A stretch of DNA of 64,000 nt from Pyrus communis (taxonomy: Eukaryota > Streptophyta > Magnoliopsida > Rosales > Rosaceae). The position numbers were made by a program, and so were the translations under genes. Each line of letters starts with the position of its first letter. Position 1 is the first letter of the stretch. Under the pieces are notes generated by a model, which was not told the DNA's origin, ran no database searches, and saw only the letters and a program-made list of their open reading frames with translations. The DNA is taken from assembly GCF_963583255.1 (NCBI RefSeq), contig NC_084804.1, forward strand, positions 32,156,953 to 32,220,952. The letters run 5' to 3'. Shown here one piece after another: positions 12,908 to 25,066 of this stretch.

Positions 12908-13250
12908 GGAGTGTTGCAGGATAAAGGTGTTGCTAGTTTGAATCAAGGTGGCTGGATTGCATCACAATGCAAATCAGCATTGCTAGGTTTTTAGCTTAAT
13001 TGGTTAAGTGTTAATTCAAGTGAAATGGTCGGCTAGGATTAAACATCTAAATGATGGAGAGAGTGTCATCTGTCCTAGTTTGTTATTTTTTTTAAGTAGC
13101 ACTGTAAGCTACATGTGAGCTAGCTTACATGGCTCAAGCATGTGAGCTCTAACTGTTATATTTGTCATTTTCATTCCTTCACACCTTATGTACGTGTGTG
13201 TGATTGAATGCCGATGTAATCGAATCCAATGCAACAAAGTGAGAGCAACA
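12908..13250 (+). repeat. Probable copia 3' LTR remnant
   Basis: Directly downstream of the copia RNase H fragment. The segment begins near TGTTGCAGGATAAAGG and ends with gtgagagcaaca, so TG...CA termini are plausible, and it contains long AT-rich stretches with a late tgtacgtgtgtg region. There is no second LTR to compare, so the boundaries are approximate. Confidence 0.45.
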
Positions 13251-13299
13251 TACGCTCCATTTTTATTTGAGCACCATTGTTTTTCTTGCCGTTGTTCAT

Positions 13300-14335
13300 A
13301 TTTCTAGCAAACTCATACACAAACCATATCAAATATGGAATTCAATAAAAACTCTAATAACTCTAATGGGGTGTAGTTGCCAATACCTGCCAGCAAACAA
13401 TAAGAACTTTGCCAAGGAAATTTCAATAAATAAATAAAAGGGATCCCAATTATGAAAGCTAAGCAGTCAATCCAAAAAAATAATTGATCCAAAAGGCCTT
13501 GAACAATCATTAATCTGAGAAGGTGAAAGTAAGGAGAGCAAAAGAACAGAAGAACCCAATTATAAGACCAAAGTATCTCATGTCGTTACCAACTAACCAT
13601 GTCATACCTTGAAGCAGGATTTGCCTAGCTTTGTGAATACCATTCTAAGCAGCAGAAGATGTATATTTTGTTTTGACAACTCAAAAATGATCATGTCGTA
13701 TATATTTAGAAGAAACAATTTGAACCCATCAGTTATCAAGCTTGGTCAATACTTTTCATCCCAGCTTAGCTAAAGTTGCAAGATTAAAACAATGATCCAT
13801 CTTATACCTAAGCACCCATGGACTTAAGCATGCTAACATATCCGCCATGATAGCGGGCCTTTGCCTTTATTGCGCCAAAAGAAATTTTGAGCTTATCTAT
13901 CAAGGGCATTAGTAATTTTTGTCAGACACGAGAAACAAGACATGACATAATTGGGAATACTAAATACATTAGACTAGATATGAGTAAGATTATCATCCCT
14001 AGAAAGCAAATTACTTTCGGAAAACTTTTACTTCACTTTAATAAGAAATTCTTTTGCATTAATAGAATCTTTCGTAAAAATAATATTATGAACACTTAGA
14101 TATCTTCCTATAGAGGCTCTATGTTGAATACCTAGGCAATCGGTAATTTGAGACTTAACAGTAAGTAGAGGGATTAGGGGAAAAATAAATGGTAATCTTA
14201 TGAAAATTAACTTGTTGACCTGAAGCAATTGCAAAAAGATTTAGAACTTCAAAAATATTCCTAGCAACGGTACTAGAGGCTTTAGCAAAGATTAAACAAT
14301 CATCAGCAAACATAAGACAAGAAACTCAGCACCCT
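13300..14335 (-). pseudogene. Plant L1-type LINE reverse-transcriptase remnant
   Basis: Read on the minus strand from about 14335, the sequence encodes LMFADDCLIFAKASSTVARN, containing the FADD catalytic box of non-LTR reverse transcriptases, then FEVLNLFAIASGQQVNFHK. After a frame change comes LGIQHRASIGRYLSVHN, the usual continuation in plant LINEs. Further downstream fragments, in several frames, include KFPWQSSYCLLAGIGN. Many stops and shifts show an old inactive copy. Confidence 0.7.
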
Positions 14336-14366
14336 AGGAGAGGATAAAATCCGCACATGAGATTTA

Positions 14367-14781
14367 GGGGGGTGTATTCAATTGAGAATTTGAGAGATTT
14401 TAATAGATTTATAAATCTATGGATTTTTATAGAATTTAATTGATTTGTAGAGATTTCATATAAAATTTTGATTCAATTCCCTCAAAATCTCATGGGGAAA
14501 TGTGAGATTTGTTGATGCTACAAAATCCCTCCAATTCCCTCTAATTCTTCAACTTTCTCAAATTCTAAAATCAATTTCTAATTGAATACACCTAAAATAT
14601 TATAAACTTCTTTAAAATCTCAATTGAATACACTCAGATTTCTAAGGATTTCAATAAACTATTTTAAAATTCTAATTGAATACCCCTTGAATTTTTTAGA
14701 ATCACTTAAAATCATGATTGAATACCCTAGATTCATTAAAAGAATTAAAATCCCTCAAAATCTCAATTGAATACACCCCTC
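14367..14781. mobile_element. PIF/Harbinger-like MITE
   Basis: A 415-bp element whose left end reads ggggggtgtattcaattgag and whose right end is its near inverse (caattgaatacacccctc). It is flanked by the trinucleotide TTA on both sides (14364-14366 and 14782-14784), as made by PIF/Harbinger transposases. The interior contains repeated attgaatac words. A partial relative lies at about 56045-56160. Confidence 0.75.
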
Positions 14782-14784
14782 TTA

Positions 14785-15475
14785 GAGTTTTGGGTGAGAC
14801 AATTCAGGTGACGATTCAGAGGTTCCATGTAAAATATAAAAGAAATATTTTTGCTCATCATCCTATCTATCATCGTTAGATGAGTATAAAGTTTGACACA
14901 TGTACATTGGATAGACACAAATAGTAGTAACTATTAAAAGATAAATGCAGCAGGGAAAGAGAGAGAATTATTGATTGGATTTTCTCGTCTCCCAAACAAG
15001 ATCACAGAACCCTGTTTTCTACAATTTTAAATCCTTTTGGAATCTCACAACTGTCAACAGCAAAAGAGAGTTTCTGCATTGCTGTGCGCCAAACAGGGCG
15101 TTAGATCTGAATGAGAACCCACATTCTCTGAAAGTCGGTCCAAAAACCTATTTCTTCTTCTGCTCTCAATTTGCATTTCAATGTGTTTGTGGTTTTCTAA
15201 GTATTTGGGTTGGTAAAAATCTTTCCCTGCTCTGTTTGGTTTCCGAGAAAATTCCGAAAGGAAAATTTGAAAAGTAGTAACTTGTGATTGATTGATTACT
15301 GTCAGGAAACAATCAGAAACTCAGGCATTTGCTTATTCCTTGATTTTTAAATTTCAGAGTTCAGAGAATGTGCATTCGAATTCTAGATCTTCAACGGTAA
15401 ATGTCTTGTATTTTTTTGGGGACTAATATATGATATAAGCTTGAATTGGATTCGAAATTTCGAAGAACAAAAAAG
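14785..15475. other. Promoter and 5' leader side of the hydroxylase gene
   Basis: Unique-looking sequence between the PIF-like MITE and the hydroxylase start codon. I see no repeat or open frame that I can support. The last 150 bases are probably 5' UTR. Confidence 0.4.
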
Positions 15476-18400
15476 ATGGCGTTTTGGGAAGGTTATGTGA
15501 GTGATGAGGCAATGGGGACCTTTGCCCCAATTGTGGTTTACTGGTTGTATGCGGGGGTTTACCAGTTGTTGCCGCCTTTGGACAATTACCGGTTGCATAC
15601 AAGAAGAGAGGAAGACGAGAAGAACTCGGTGCCTCTCCCCTCTGTCGTTAAAGGTGTTTTGCTTCAACAGCTCGTCCAGGCCACCGTTGCTCAGGGGCTT
15701 TTTTTGGTCAGTTACTTCAACTTGAATTACGCCAATTTATGCTGAATGCACTTCATTTTCATATGTGCCTACATAATTAATGAAATTTAGTATCAAGTGA
15801 CCAAACTCAAGAATTAGAAATGACCCAATTGTAGGCTGTTTGAGAAATTGCCTTTAGCTGCACTGCTTTTGAAAGTTGCTCAGTGCAATATACATATCTT
15901 TCCCCTTGTATTTTGTTTTGGTATAAATGTTTTTTGGGTTTACCTTGGCCATGTTCTAGACGCTTTAGACACAAGCTACCCCACTTGAAGTCTCTTAAGG
16001 CTTGACGATGTCCTGATCTTTTCTTGATTGTCTTGGTTCCATGGTTCCATCTAGACTCTGGCTTTAAACTTGATGCCTTTTGAGTCTCCAAGTTTTCCCT
16101 CTCATTTGATGTCTTTGCACCTGCATATCATTGTTCGGTACAAATTCATGCCGTGTAATTTGCAATCCTACAATCTGGATTTTATATTCACCTGCATTTA
16201 TTGCATTATTTGGTGAAGCACTTTACCATAACCTTTGCCGATGGGTTCAACAAAATAAATAGACAAATGATTAAACCTTAGACAATGGTTGGCTTTAAAC
16301 ACCAGCTGCCTTCCATACCTACCAAATGAGACTACTGAAGAGATCTGTTAATTCTACGATTTTAGTCATGAAACACTGAAACATGGAAGAGAAACTTAAA
16401 AAAGTTGAGTACGCTCTGAAAGGATGCTCCTTTAAATTTTCCTAAACATGTTTTCATGTGAGGCTTTTTTTGAGTTCATAACAATTCCTAGGTCAAGCTA
16501 ATTTGATGTACGAATTTATGTTCTCATGTCGATATCTAACTTGGGAATTTGAACTGTAAATAAGTGGTCATCTGTCCTATATACCATCAATCTTGCTTGG
16601 TTCCTTCTTGTTAATGCTGCCATGCAGAAGGATGGCATGTTACTTTGCATCATGGTGCCACTGTCACTTATTGTCCATATAGAGAACAGGGTTACTCTGA
16701 AGATTACAAATTCCAGGCTTTTTCTGGAGATAAATATAGTCCTTAGGCACTTTGCTAGTACATTGTGATATTCGTAAAAGTAGACAAATGGAGATGTGAT
16801 GCATGTTTTGAGATGTTAGATCTAGGTTATAAGATTCGTCTTCAGATCTGAACAACATTGATGTGCGGAGTACAAAGTGAGTAATGTCATTTATCGTTTC
16901 AATGTGAATGATGATCGATATATAATGTAGCAGTTTCTCTTAATAATTATTCATCCTTATTTTGTTAGCTGGTTGGATTGATTGTTTGTCATGAGCTTTA
17001 TCATATGCTATTGAAGACTTTGGTGTACTCATATGCTTTGGTTTGTGATGACTGTTATCTGTTCGCTTACATGTGCCTATAGGGTAGTTTGTCTATCATT
17101 GTTTGCTTGATCTCATAGAATGTCAATGCTTTCTGGAGATAACTATAGTCCTTTAGGCACTTTGCTGGCGTAAAAGTAGACACATGATGCTGTGATGCAT
17201 ATTTTAAAATATGTTAGCTTCTACGTAATTGTAAAATAAAGTTACTGTATACCATATTTAGGAATATAGTCTGTAATTCCAAAGTCAGTTTGATTTGTTA
17301 ATAATGATACAGTATTACATGTCAGGTTGAGTACAAATTTTGCATCAAAGAAGATAGTTCAACAAGAATCCGGATCCTCTTTGTGAGGATCCCGGGGATC
17401 CATGAATCATATCCGTTTATCGTACATTGTGCGGTCAGAAATTATTTTAAAGTATTTTTATTTAAAATTATATAAAAACTGTACCTGACAAAAACTGACA
17501 TCACGATATACGATGAACGGACATGATTTACGGATCCCTAGGATCCTCACCAAAAGGATCTGGAGAGGATCCAGTTGGGTTCAACAAGAAGTGAATAGAT
17601 AATTTAGAGTCTAGCCTAGCTCTGTTCCTAACGGGGTAGGTCTCATAGGTCATTTTTCTCCTCTATAAAAGGGGCACACCTGAGGCACCATGGTGTTAGT
17701 TGAGTAGTTTTACTGCCTTACATTAGGTGTATGGTTTACCTTTATGTACAATTTGGACAAGTGATGTAGCGTTGGCAATTTTACGTTAACCAATTCATAT
17801 TTTATTATGATCTATGACTCTTAGTAGGTCTTCATTGTAAGAATGTCTATTTCGCCCCAATGATGGGCAAGACCAATACATTTCTTACCAATTTTCTGTC
17901 TTCCTAACTTTACCTCAGCTTGTTTTGATTTCATTTCAATGTTGTAGTGAACTGTTAGGTCCTCTATGTGTCCAAATTTGGAAGGTCCTTTCTCAACTAT
18001 TATCCTGACTAAATAAGTTCATGCATTTTTGCTACAGTTGACCTCGAAGGCGAATACCTCGGGGATCACAATTCAGCCCTCGATAACTGTGCAGATTGTC
18101 CAGATTGTTATCGCAATGCTAGTAATGGACACATGGCAGTTCTTTGTGCACCGTTACATGCATCAGAACAAATTTTTATACCGCCATGTCCACTCTCAGC
18201 ACCACAGACTCGTTGTTCCCTACGCAATTGGAGCCCTTTATAATCACCCACTTGAGGGTCTCTTGCTCGACACTTTTGGTGGGGCACTCTCGTTTCTAGT
18301 CTCAGGGATGACAGCACGAACGGCTGTTATTTTCTTCTGCTTTGCCGTGATTAAAACTGTTGATGATCACTGTGGGCTTTGGTTGCCTGGTAATATATTC

Positions 18401-18589
18401 CATCTTTTATTCCAGAACAACACTGCCTATCATGACATACACCATCAACTTCAAGGCTTGAAGTACAACTACTCCCAGCCCTTCTTCCCGATATGGGATA
18501 AACTTTTTGGCACCTACATGCCGTATAATCTTGTCAAGAGACCGGAAGGGGGGTTTGAGGCGAGGGCAATGAAGGCAATGAAAGACTAG
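15476..18589 (+). CDS. SBH1: Sphinganine C4-monooxygenase (sphingoid base hydroxylase)
   Basis: Two exons, 15476-15706 and 18038-18589, join in phase 0 to a 260-residue protein, the usual length of plant SBH1/SBH2. The protein is a member of the fatty-acid hydroxylase superfamily. Its three histidine clusters are visible: HRYMH, HSQHH and HDIHH, which bind the di-iron centre. Several hydrophobic segments (PIVVYWLYAGVYQLL, TVQIVQIVIAMLVMD, AVIFFCFAVI) indicate an ER membrane protein. It adds a hydroxyl at C4 of sphinganine to make phytosphingosine. An in-frame Met 10 codons upstream (15446) was rejected because the segment after 15476 (MAFWEGYVSDEAMGTFAP) is family-like. The single intron is long (2331 bp) and holds a MITE. 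The choice between SBH1 and SBH2 is not certain. Confidence 0.93.
16729..17215 (+). repeat. Diverged direct duplication inside the hydroxylase intron
   Basis: The segment starting near 16729 (gataaatatagtccttaggc, then gtaaaagtagacaaatg and gtgatgcat) recurs near 17138 (gataactatagtcctttagg, then gtaaaagtagacacatg and gtgatgcat). Each unit is roughly 90 bp and about 400 bp apart. This is a local intronic duplication of no known function. Confidence 0.6.
17367..17579. mobile_element. Short Mutator-type MITE, family A copy 2
   Basis: A 213-bp element inside the hydroxylase intron, flanked by the perfect 9-bp duplication TTCAACAAG (17358-17366 and 17580-17588). The ends carry ccggatcctctttgtgagga and its near inverse. 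The interior shares cgtacattgtgcggtcag and acgatatacgatgaacgg with family copies 1 and 3. The whole unit could form a hairpin. A 9-bp duplication fits Mutator transposition. Confidence 0.9.
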
Positions 18590-19630
18590 TTGACTTCAAC
18601 AACGGCAGTTTACTAATTCAAGCTCACTCCACGCCACGAAATTATATTGCTGAGGCGTCGGTCATTCATGGAAATCTGAATTAGAATCATGATATCGAGG
18701 CTATATTCTAGGCTCTAGCAGGAGGGTTTTGTCGTTCGAGTTGGTCCTGTTTTGGTTGTGTCAGTAATTTTCTCTTTGCTTGGTTGTGTTAATTCCACCA
18801 ACCTGCCTTCTGCATTGTGATTGTGAGATTCTGGACTGTCCAATTTGTAGCATATTTTGTTCATGGTTATGCAACACTGGTGTTAAGGGGCATCATAGGC
18901 CTGTCCAGACCTTCTTGATGTACACCTGTTTGTATGCGGCGTGAAAATATTAATGATGTGCAATAACCCGGTTTGGGGCGTTGCAATAACCCAAACCATT
19001 GAACTAAACTTACACAGTTACACCCGAATCTGATCCGAGCCAGAAAACCCACGCATAAATCCGAATCACGGTATTTTGGCACACTAGGAAAAATACACCA
19101 GCACCAATGCTATGCGACGCTACACTTCGTTGTCACCGGAGACACATGGTTCTTCAACCTAAACAAATTCTTGAAGACACTGGTAGGCACCCTCCCGTTT
19201 TTATTCAGGCATACGCTTCCAATTGAGACTTACTGTAACCAACTGCAAACGTCCAGACGCGGCATCAGAGAGGCTTCAAACCCTTCAATCTCATTCTTCT
19301 ACACCTGAAAGCATATGCTGGTGAGCTTGCATTTTTACTAGACAGTTTTTTTGCCTCATACCATGCAATACGGTGCGCACATATGAGCTACAGGGCCACT
19401 AAGAAGGCTTAACGGCAGTGGCAGTCCATTCAAACTTATCTTCCCTGAATCCTTGGGAATTAAGTGTACAACTAATGATTGATTTGGACTAAAACAAATT
19501 GAAAATTACTGACTGTCATCGGAACAGTATAAAAACGCCAGAGAAGGGATGTGTTCCTTCAAAATGCCTCTTCAAATTAACTGGAAATCACTTTCGGGGT
19601 CTCCAATTTAGCTCATACGAATCATGCATG
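18590..19630. other. 3' flank between hydroxylase gene and PPR-DYW pseudogene
   Basis: Presumed 3' UTR of the hydroxylase for the first 300 or so bases, then non-coding sequence up to the stop of the convergent PPR-DYW pseudogene. No repeat or gene recognised. Confidence 0.45.
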
Positions 19631-21346
19631 TCACCAATAATCTCTGCAAGAGCATAATCCTTCTTCAAATCTATGAAACCGAGCTTGATCCCTCACAATT
19701 ATTTCCCTGCTATAAATCTTCGAACTAATTTTGATCACAACATGGCAATCGTCACATATTCTTAGGTTCTTAAACACTTGAATTGGTGTCCCCTCACTGG
19801 TACTAATCAAACCAAAAGCCTTCTCGCAGTGATAACTCAATGCATTTTCTTTTTCCTCCTTCCCTATATCATGCAGCACATTATTGGTCTTGGCCGCACA
19901 TCTATAGGCTTTAATCCTGAACACGATCTCATCTAGCTTTGCTTAAATCTCACGCCGATTATCATGGCACTGATCACCATTCACGAACTTGTGTATCACA
20001 CCTTCCACTTCTATGTAACCAAAACCCGGTATCTTCTTCACACATCTCTTCTCTTCATGACCTCCCCCACCCTGCCTGCATCGTCCCATCTCTCTTGAGA
20101 TGCGTAATAACAACACAAAATCACCACAACCCTCAGACCCCATCTCAATCAGTTTCTGAGAAGCCAGTTCTGCCATCTCCACATTCCTATAAGTCTTGCT
20201 AGCACCAAGTAAAGTTTGCCAGAGTACCACATCAGGAATCATAGGCATATAATTTATGATCTCATAAGCCTCTTGGATTCGCCCAGCTCGTCCCAGCAAA
20301 TCAACCACAGTCCCATAATGCTTAACATTAGGGCAACATCATGCCCCGCCATTGAATTAAATAACCTAACCCCATCTTCCACCAGTCCGGCATGGTTGCA
20401 GGAACACAAAGCAGCAAGATACGGAACTGCATCTGGGCACACCCCGCTTTTATCCATATGTCCGAAAAGCTCAAGTGCTTTATCACCATTTCCATGCATA
20501 GCAAACGCCATAATCATCGTATTCCAAGTTATTAAATTCTTCCCACATTTCATATTCTCAAACACCCAATACGCTTTGTCCTCAAAGCCGCATTTTACCT
20601 ACATATCAAATAACTGCATTGCAAACAATGACGTGCATATCAAGCTTCTCATCCATTATATAGGCATGTACTTTTTCTCCTCTTTTGAGTGCACCCAATT
20701 GCGAACAGGTGGAGAGCGCACCGAGAACCGTGACTTCATTAGGCTTCAAATCCTTTTCCTCGCTCATTCTTTGAAACAAAGCTATAGCTTCAGTGGGTCG
20801 ATTCCCCTGAGCCAACCCAGAAATTAAAGCATTCCAACAAGCAGTATCCCTCTGACCCAATTCATCAAACACCTTCAGTGCAAACTCCAAATCGCCCACT
20901 TTCGCATAAACGTCCAGCAAAGTGGTTCGCAGCAGCACGTCGGCTCCAAACCCGAACTTTACAATTTGGGAGTGAATCTGCATTGCCTCAGTGAAAGCCA
21001 ACGCACGTGCGCACGCCTTTAGAACGAAGGAGCACGTGAGGGCGTCGACCTTCTGGGAAGCTTGGGACATGGTCTTGTACCATGCGATACCTTGCGTGGG
21101 TTGGGGGCTCTGGGCGAGGCGTCGAAAGACGGCGTTCCATTGATTGGTGGAAGGGTTTTGGAGGCGGTGGAAGAGGGCCGTGGCGTAAGGGAGGTTGGCG
21201 ACGGGGGAAAGGGCGCAGCGCTCGAGGAGTTTGGCGGTGAGTGAGGGGTAGAATTGGAATTTGACACTGGTTAGAAGGTGGGCTTGGAGCTGTTTGATGC
21301 GCGCGAGGGAGGTGCACTTCTGTAACAAGGACTCCGAGTTTGCCAT
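19631..21346 (-). pseudogene. PLS-class PPR-DYW protein, disrupted
   Basis: The first 246 codons (21346-20606) are intact and encode PPR repeats of the PLS type (NQWNAVFRRLAQ, DTACWNALISGLAQG). Reading then breaks. There is an extra T giving TGA at 20606-20608, and in the restored frame a TAG at 20599-20601. A one-base loss near 20328-20336 shifts frame within GHDVA. A TAA at 19943-19945 interrupts the E+ region. The C-terminal DYW deaminase-like domain still shows [19 protein letters not shown] and ends in CSCRDYW, but residues are missing right after the HxE motif and in the preceding domain. The intact family acts in organellar C-to-U RNA editing. Resemblance to Arabidopsis At1g34160 is from memory. 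Multiple independent lesions argue for a true pseudogene. Confidence 0.85.
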
Positions 21347-21349
21347 GTT

Positions 21350-21849
21350 CCCATGCCCATGACACTCGTGTCGGCTGGCCTTTCGTATCTACGTTTTTAT
21401 TTTATTTTATAATATGAACTATTTCAAACATAAGTACGGAGTTTTGTGAACTAGTCACAAAGGATCTTTAGGAGTAACTCCTCATCAATTTTAAAGAGCT
21501 AAGCTTTTCTCATTTGAGATTTTATTTATTTTTCTCGTTTCAATTGACAGAGTCACCTTCTAAATTTCTAAAATAAAAAGAATGAAAAAGAATGTGAAAT
21601 TACTCCAATTTAAAAAAAAAGATTGTGAGTTTACATTTTTATTTACACTTTTCGGCAAAAAAATTATATTCTACATACATTTAAAATTTGTTAATAAAAA
21701 AGTCTTCCAACCAACAAGACATGTAATAACATTGCTTTTGAAAGAAACAATCGATCTCTTTGATAAAGAGTCTAAACCCTAAACATGAAAACCAAGAAAA
21801 GCTCATTCTACATGACTTACATTTCATGTTGATGTAGAAATATTTTGTT
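21350..21849. other. Upstream flank of the PPR-DYW pseudogene
   Basis: AT-rich non-coding sequence between the pseudogene start and the MULE at 21850. It ends in the 9-bp target duplication of that element. No gene seen. Confidence 0.4.
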
Positions 21850-22374
21850 GGGTGAATTACCGATTTAGTACCTGAACTCTCACCTTTGTGGAAATTAGAT
21901 CCCAAAATTCTTTTTTTTTTTTTTTTTTCCAGTTAAATAAGTCCTTAAATTCATTAAAAATTGCTAATTTATTTAAAAAAACTCATTCCATACTATTATA
22001 TTCAAAGCTATTTTATTTAATTTTTCGTCAACTTAAGTCACTTGACACACTCTAGAGTGTAATACTGTTATTTTCTCGTCTATAAGCCTTTAAATTTTCA
22101 TATATGTTACGAATATAATGTTTAATTTACCCTACAAAGTTAACTTCATACTCTATTTTTTATGAAAAATTACCAATCTACCCTCCAATATGTATCACAT
22201 GCAAGTAAGGAAACTTAACCATTGACAAAAAATTGAATATAATAGTTTCGAATATAATATTAGGGACGTAATTGACAGATTTTTATAATTCAAGAATTAA
22301 TTTTTCTAAAAAATAGTTTAGGAACCTAATTTTCAGTAAGATGATAATTCAAATACTAAATTAGCAGTTTACTC
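21850..22374. mobile_element. Non-autonomous Mutator-like element with 9-bp duplication
   Basis: A 525-bp element bounded by perfect 9-bp duplications TATTTTGTT (21841-21849 and 22375-22383). The left arm (gggtgaattaccgatttagt...) pairs with the right arm over more than 100 bp (complement of ...actaaattagcagtttactc). The centre is AT-rich and includes a 19-base T run. It has no coding capacity. Confidence 0.85.
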
Positions 22375-23504
22375 TATTTTGTTTATGAGAGCGAGAAAGA
22401 AAATGCATGCAAGACCACCCAATACATAGGGTAAATTTCAACGACCCGGACACTCTTATTTATTTAAATTTATTATTAAGGGACCGTTGAACTCTAGTTC
22501 GCATGCCTCCAGGGATGATGGTTGAATTCTCACATAACCTATAAAACCTAAAGAGTAGTAAGGGTGGGCACTTGAAACCGAAAACCGAAACCGAAACACG
22601 AACCAAATCGAACCCACCGAATGGTTTGGTTTTGCGGTTTTGAAACTGAATCGCAAAGTAAGAAATGGTTTGGTTTTGGTTTTGGCTTTTGAAAACCACA
22701 CCTAAACCGAAACCGCATAACTTTATTAAATGTTCAATTCTGATTGGTTATTTCATTGAGTCCATACATTTATTATGGACTCAACCTCATCATAATATTT
22801 CCACATAATCTCTGTCTTTTCTTTCTTCTAGTCTGTATTGCTCAACTTTATTCATCTAAGCTTCCAACTCTCTCTCTCGGCCTCCCCTTCATTAAAGCTC
22901 CTAGCCTCTAGAGTTCAGGGTTGGGTTTTGAGTCAAAAGGGGATTTGGTTTTTCGTTGGTTAGTCTTCGAATTTTCTTCGTTCATGATCATCATAATGTC
23001 AGAATGTTGTTGATTGGTAAATAAATTATTCATACATATAAACCTGATAAATCAGAGTAAAATTGAATATGATTCAAGTTCACGGGTTCTACAAAAAAAA
23101 AAAAAAAAAAGACAAAATGTCATATCTGTTCCTAGATTAGTCGATATAATCCACTTTTTATTAGATTTAAGTATTAAATTTAGCAGATTAAGTATTAATT
23201 AGGCTTGTTGCTTACTGGAATGGCCATGCCTTGAAATTTCATTTTCTTCCAATTTTTATATAACATGCGAATAATGGGTAGATACTAGATAGGTTTATGC
23301 CCAGTATACACAATTACACACACCTACACGAATTGAATCCGCCCCCTTGATTAAGGAGATGTTCACATTACTTAGGGATGCATGTTGATTTCAATCCTTG
23401 CCAAGGTTCTAAAAAATGCTAGGCACTAGTCGGGCGATAAGCTGGCGCCTAGCGCCTAGGCAAATTTAGGTAAATTTCTTGTATATCTTGTAATTAAGTG
23501 CATA

Positions 23505-23790
23505 TCATAAATATTAAGGACAATATTGTAAATTCATCTTCTATGGATAATACTTAGAGGCTAAGAGAAAACTGCTATAATACCATGTTTGGAAATTATA
23601 TTTTCATTTCACACCAGAATAAGATTACAATCTGAGTATATATATAAGTTGTGAGGCTAACTAAATCACAACAACTTTCTAACTAAGAGAAAACTAATCA
23701 TAACAAACTAACAGTTTTCCTTAGCCTCTAAGTATTATCCCTAGAAGATGAATTTACAATATTGTCCTTAATAATAAAAAATTATACTTG
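23505..23790. repeat. Small inverted repeat (about 65-bp arms)
   Basis: Arms at about 23505-23580 (attaaggacaatattgtaaa, then cttagaggctaag) and 23700-23790 (its complement, cttagcctctaagtattatc, then acaatattgtccttaat). They could fold into a stem with a loop of about 120 bases. Probably a MITE within the nested element. Confidence 0.65.
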
Positions 23791-23845
23791 TATGAAATTC
23801 ATGGATAAGATAATAAAAGAATAGTGATATTAGTTATATATACAT

Positions 23846-23856
23846 ATATGTATGTA

Positions 23857-23888
<32 letters not shown>
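23846..23888. repeat. TA/TG microsatellite
   Basis: A run of alternating purine-pyrimidine dinucleotides: TATA, then TATG, then TGTGTG, then a pure TA tract. Likely length-variable between individuals. Confidence 0.9.
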
Positions 23889-25066
23889 GTGAGAAAGTGA
23901 AAAATGTGAAGTTTTCAAAAATGAAGAAATTCTTCTCCCTGTTTTAGGGTTTTAAAATAGAATAATAGAGATGAAATAGTAATTTAAGATATTTTAAAAG
24001 AAGAGATATAGTATTGGAATAATGATGTAAAGAAATCAATTCAACGTAATGATGTAATAGTAGAGAAAAGATTAAAGAAATCAATTCTATTATTTAATGA
24101 TTAATGATATGGCATAGTGGTGAACGAACTGTAAATACAATAAAGTGGATCTCTCTCTCGCACATCTTCTTCCTCTCGCACATCTTCTTCTTCTTCAATC
24201 TGGGTTGTTTTCCATTTTCTCTTCCTCATCACTCACTTATACTTCTTATATTTTTATCTATAAGTTCCCTTCTTCGTCAAGTCTAGTATCCAGAGAGTTG
24301 ATTTGCAGATGCGAGTCTGCCTAAGACGAGAGGGCATGGAACAAAAGACCAGAGTTGCAGAGGCGCTGGCGATGGAAGAAGACCAGTATCAATCCGCCTA
24401 GACATGCCACCTAGCACCGCAGACTGCCTAGAGTGCCTAGCGAGCGCCTAGTCGGCCGACTAGCTCCTCATCAATTTTGTAAATGATTTGCTCTAAATCG
24501 TACCGGACAACCATCACTCAGCGCCTAGTCCGCTTTTTAGAACACTAATCCCTACATCGTCAACTAGATTGAATGTGTATTGCATGCTTGGTTGCTGACT
24601 CCAATAAATAATGCTACATTTGGGCTATCGAAGGGCTTGTTTTTAATGTCAAAAGTTTAAACACCAAAACTTTTTTATTGAATTGGATGAAATGAATAAC
24701 TAGGTAACCATAATAGTTTTTTCAAACAATGAAACCAAACCAAAACCGTTTAAAACGAAACCGAACCGAACAAAATGATTTGGTTTCATTTCGGTTTTAG
24801 CCTCAAAATCGCACCAAATCAAACCGTAAAAACTTGCAGTTTTGGTTTTAGTTTTGGTTTCACTCAAAATTGCACCAAACTGAACCATGCCCAGCCCTAA
24901 AGAGTAGAGATGAAAGACTATCGCAATAATTTAAGAAACAAAAATTTTAAAGCCCGTAATGTATGACTAAAAACTTAACACCTAATCTATTAAAATATTG
25001 AACTACATGTAAAATAAAAAGTGACAACTTAATTTATCATTTTTCTATTTTCGACCAAAAAAGAAA

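Larger units (their letters stand above)
23405..24552. mobile_element. Inverted-repeat element nested inside the hAT element
   Basis: The left end reads ggttctaaaaaatgctaggc and the right end ggactaggcgctgagtg when complemented, preceded by gttctaaaaagc. Both ends contain repeated gcctag words. The flanking 8 bp are similar but imperfect (aatccttg / aatcccta). The structure resembles a known kind of plant hAT derivative, but the class is not proven. Confidence 0.6.
22559..24899. mobile_element. Non-autonomous hAT-type element containing nested elements
   Basis: A 2341-bp unit starting TAAGGGTGGGCA and ending GCCCAGCCCTA, with the perfect 8-bp duplication AAGAGTAG on each side (22551-22558 and 24900-24907). 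Subterminal regions at both ends are packed with aaaccgaaacc and ggttttggttt words (22580-22710 and 24725-24890), typical of hAT transposase-binding regions. No transposase frame is present. The middle holds at least one further inverted-repeat element and a microsatellite. Confidence 0.85.
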
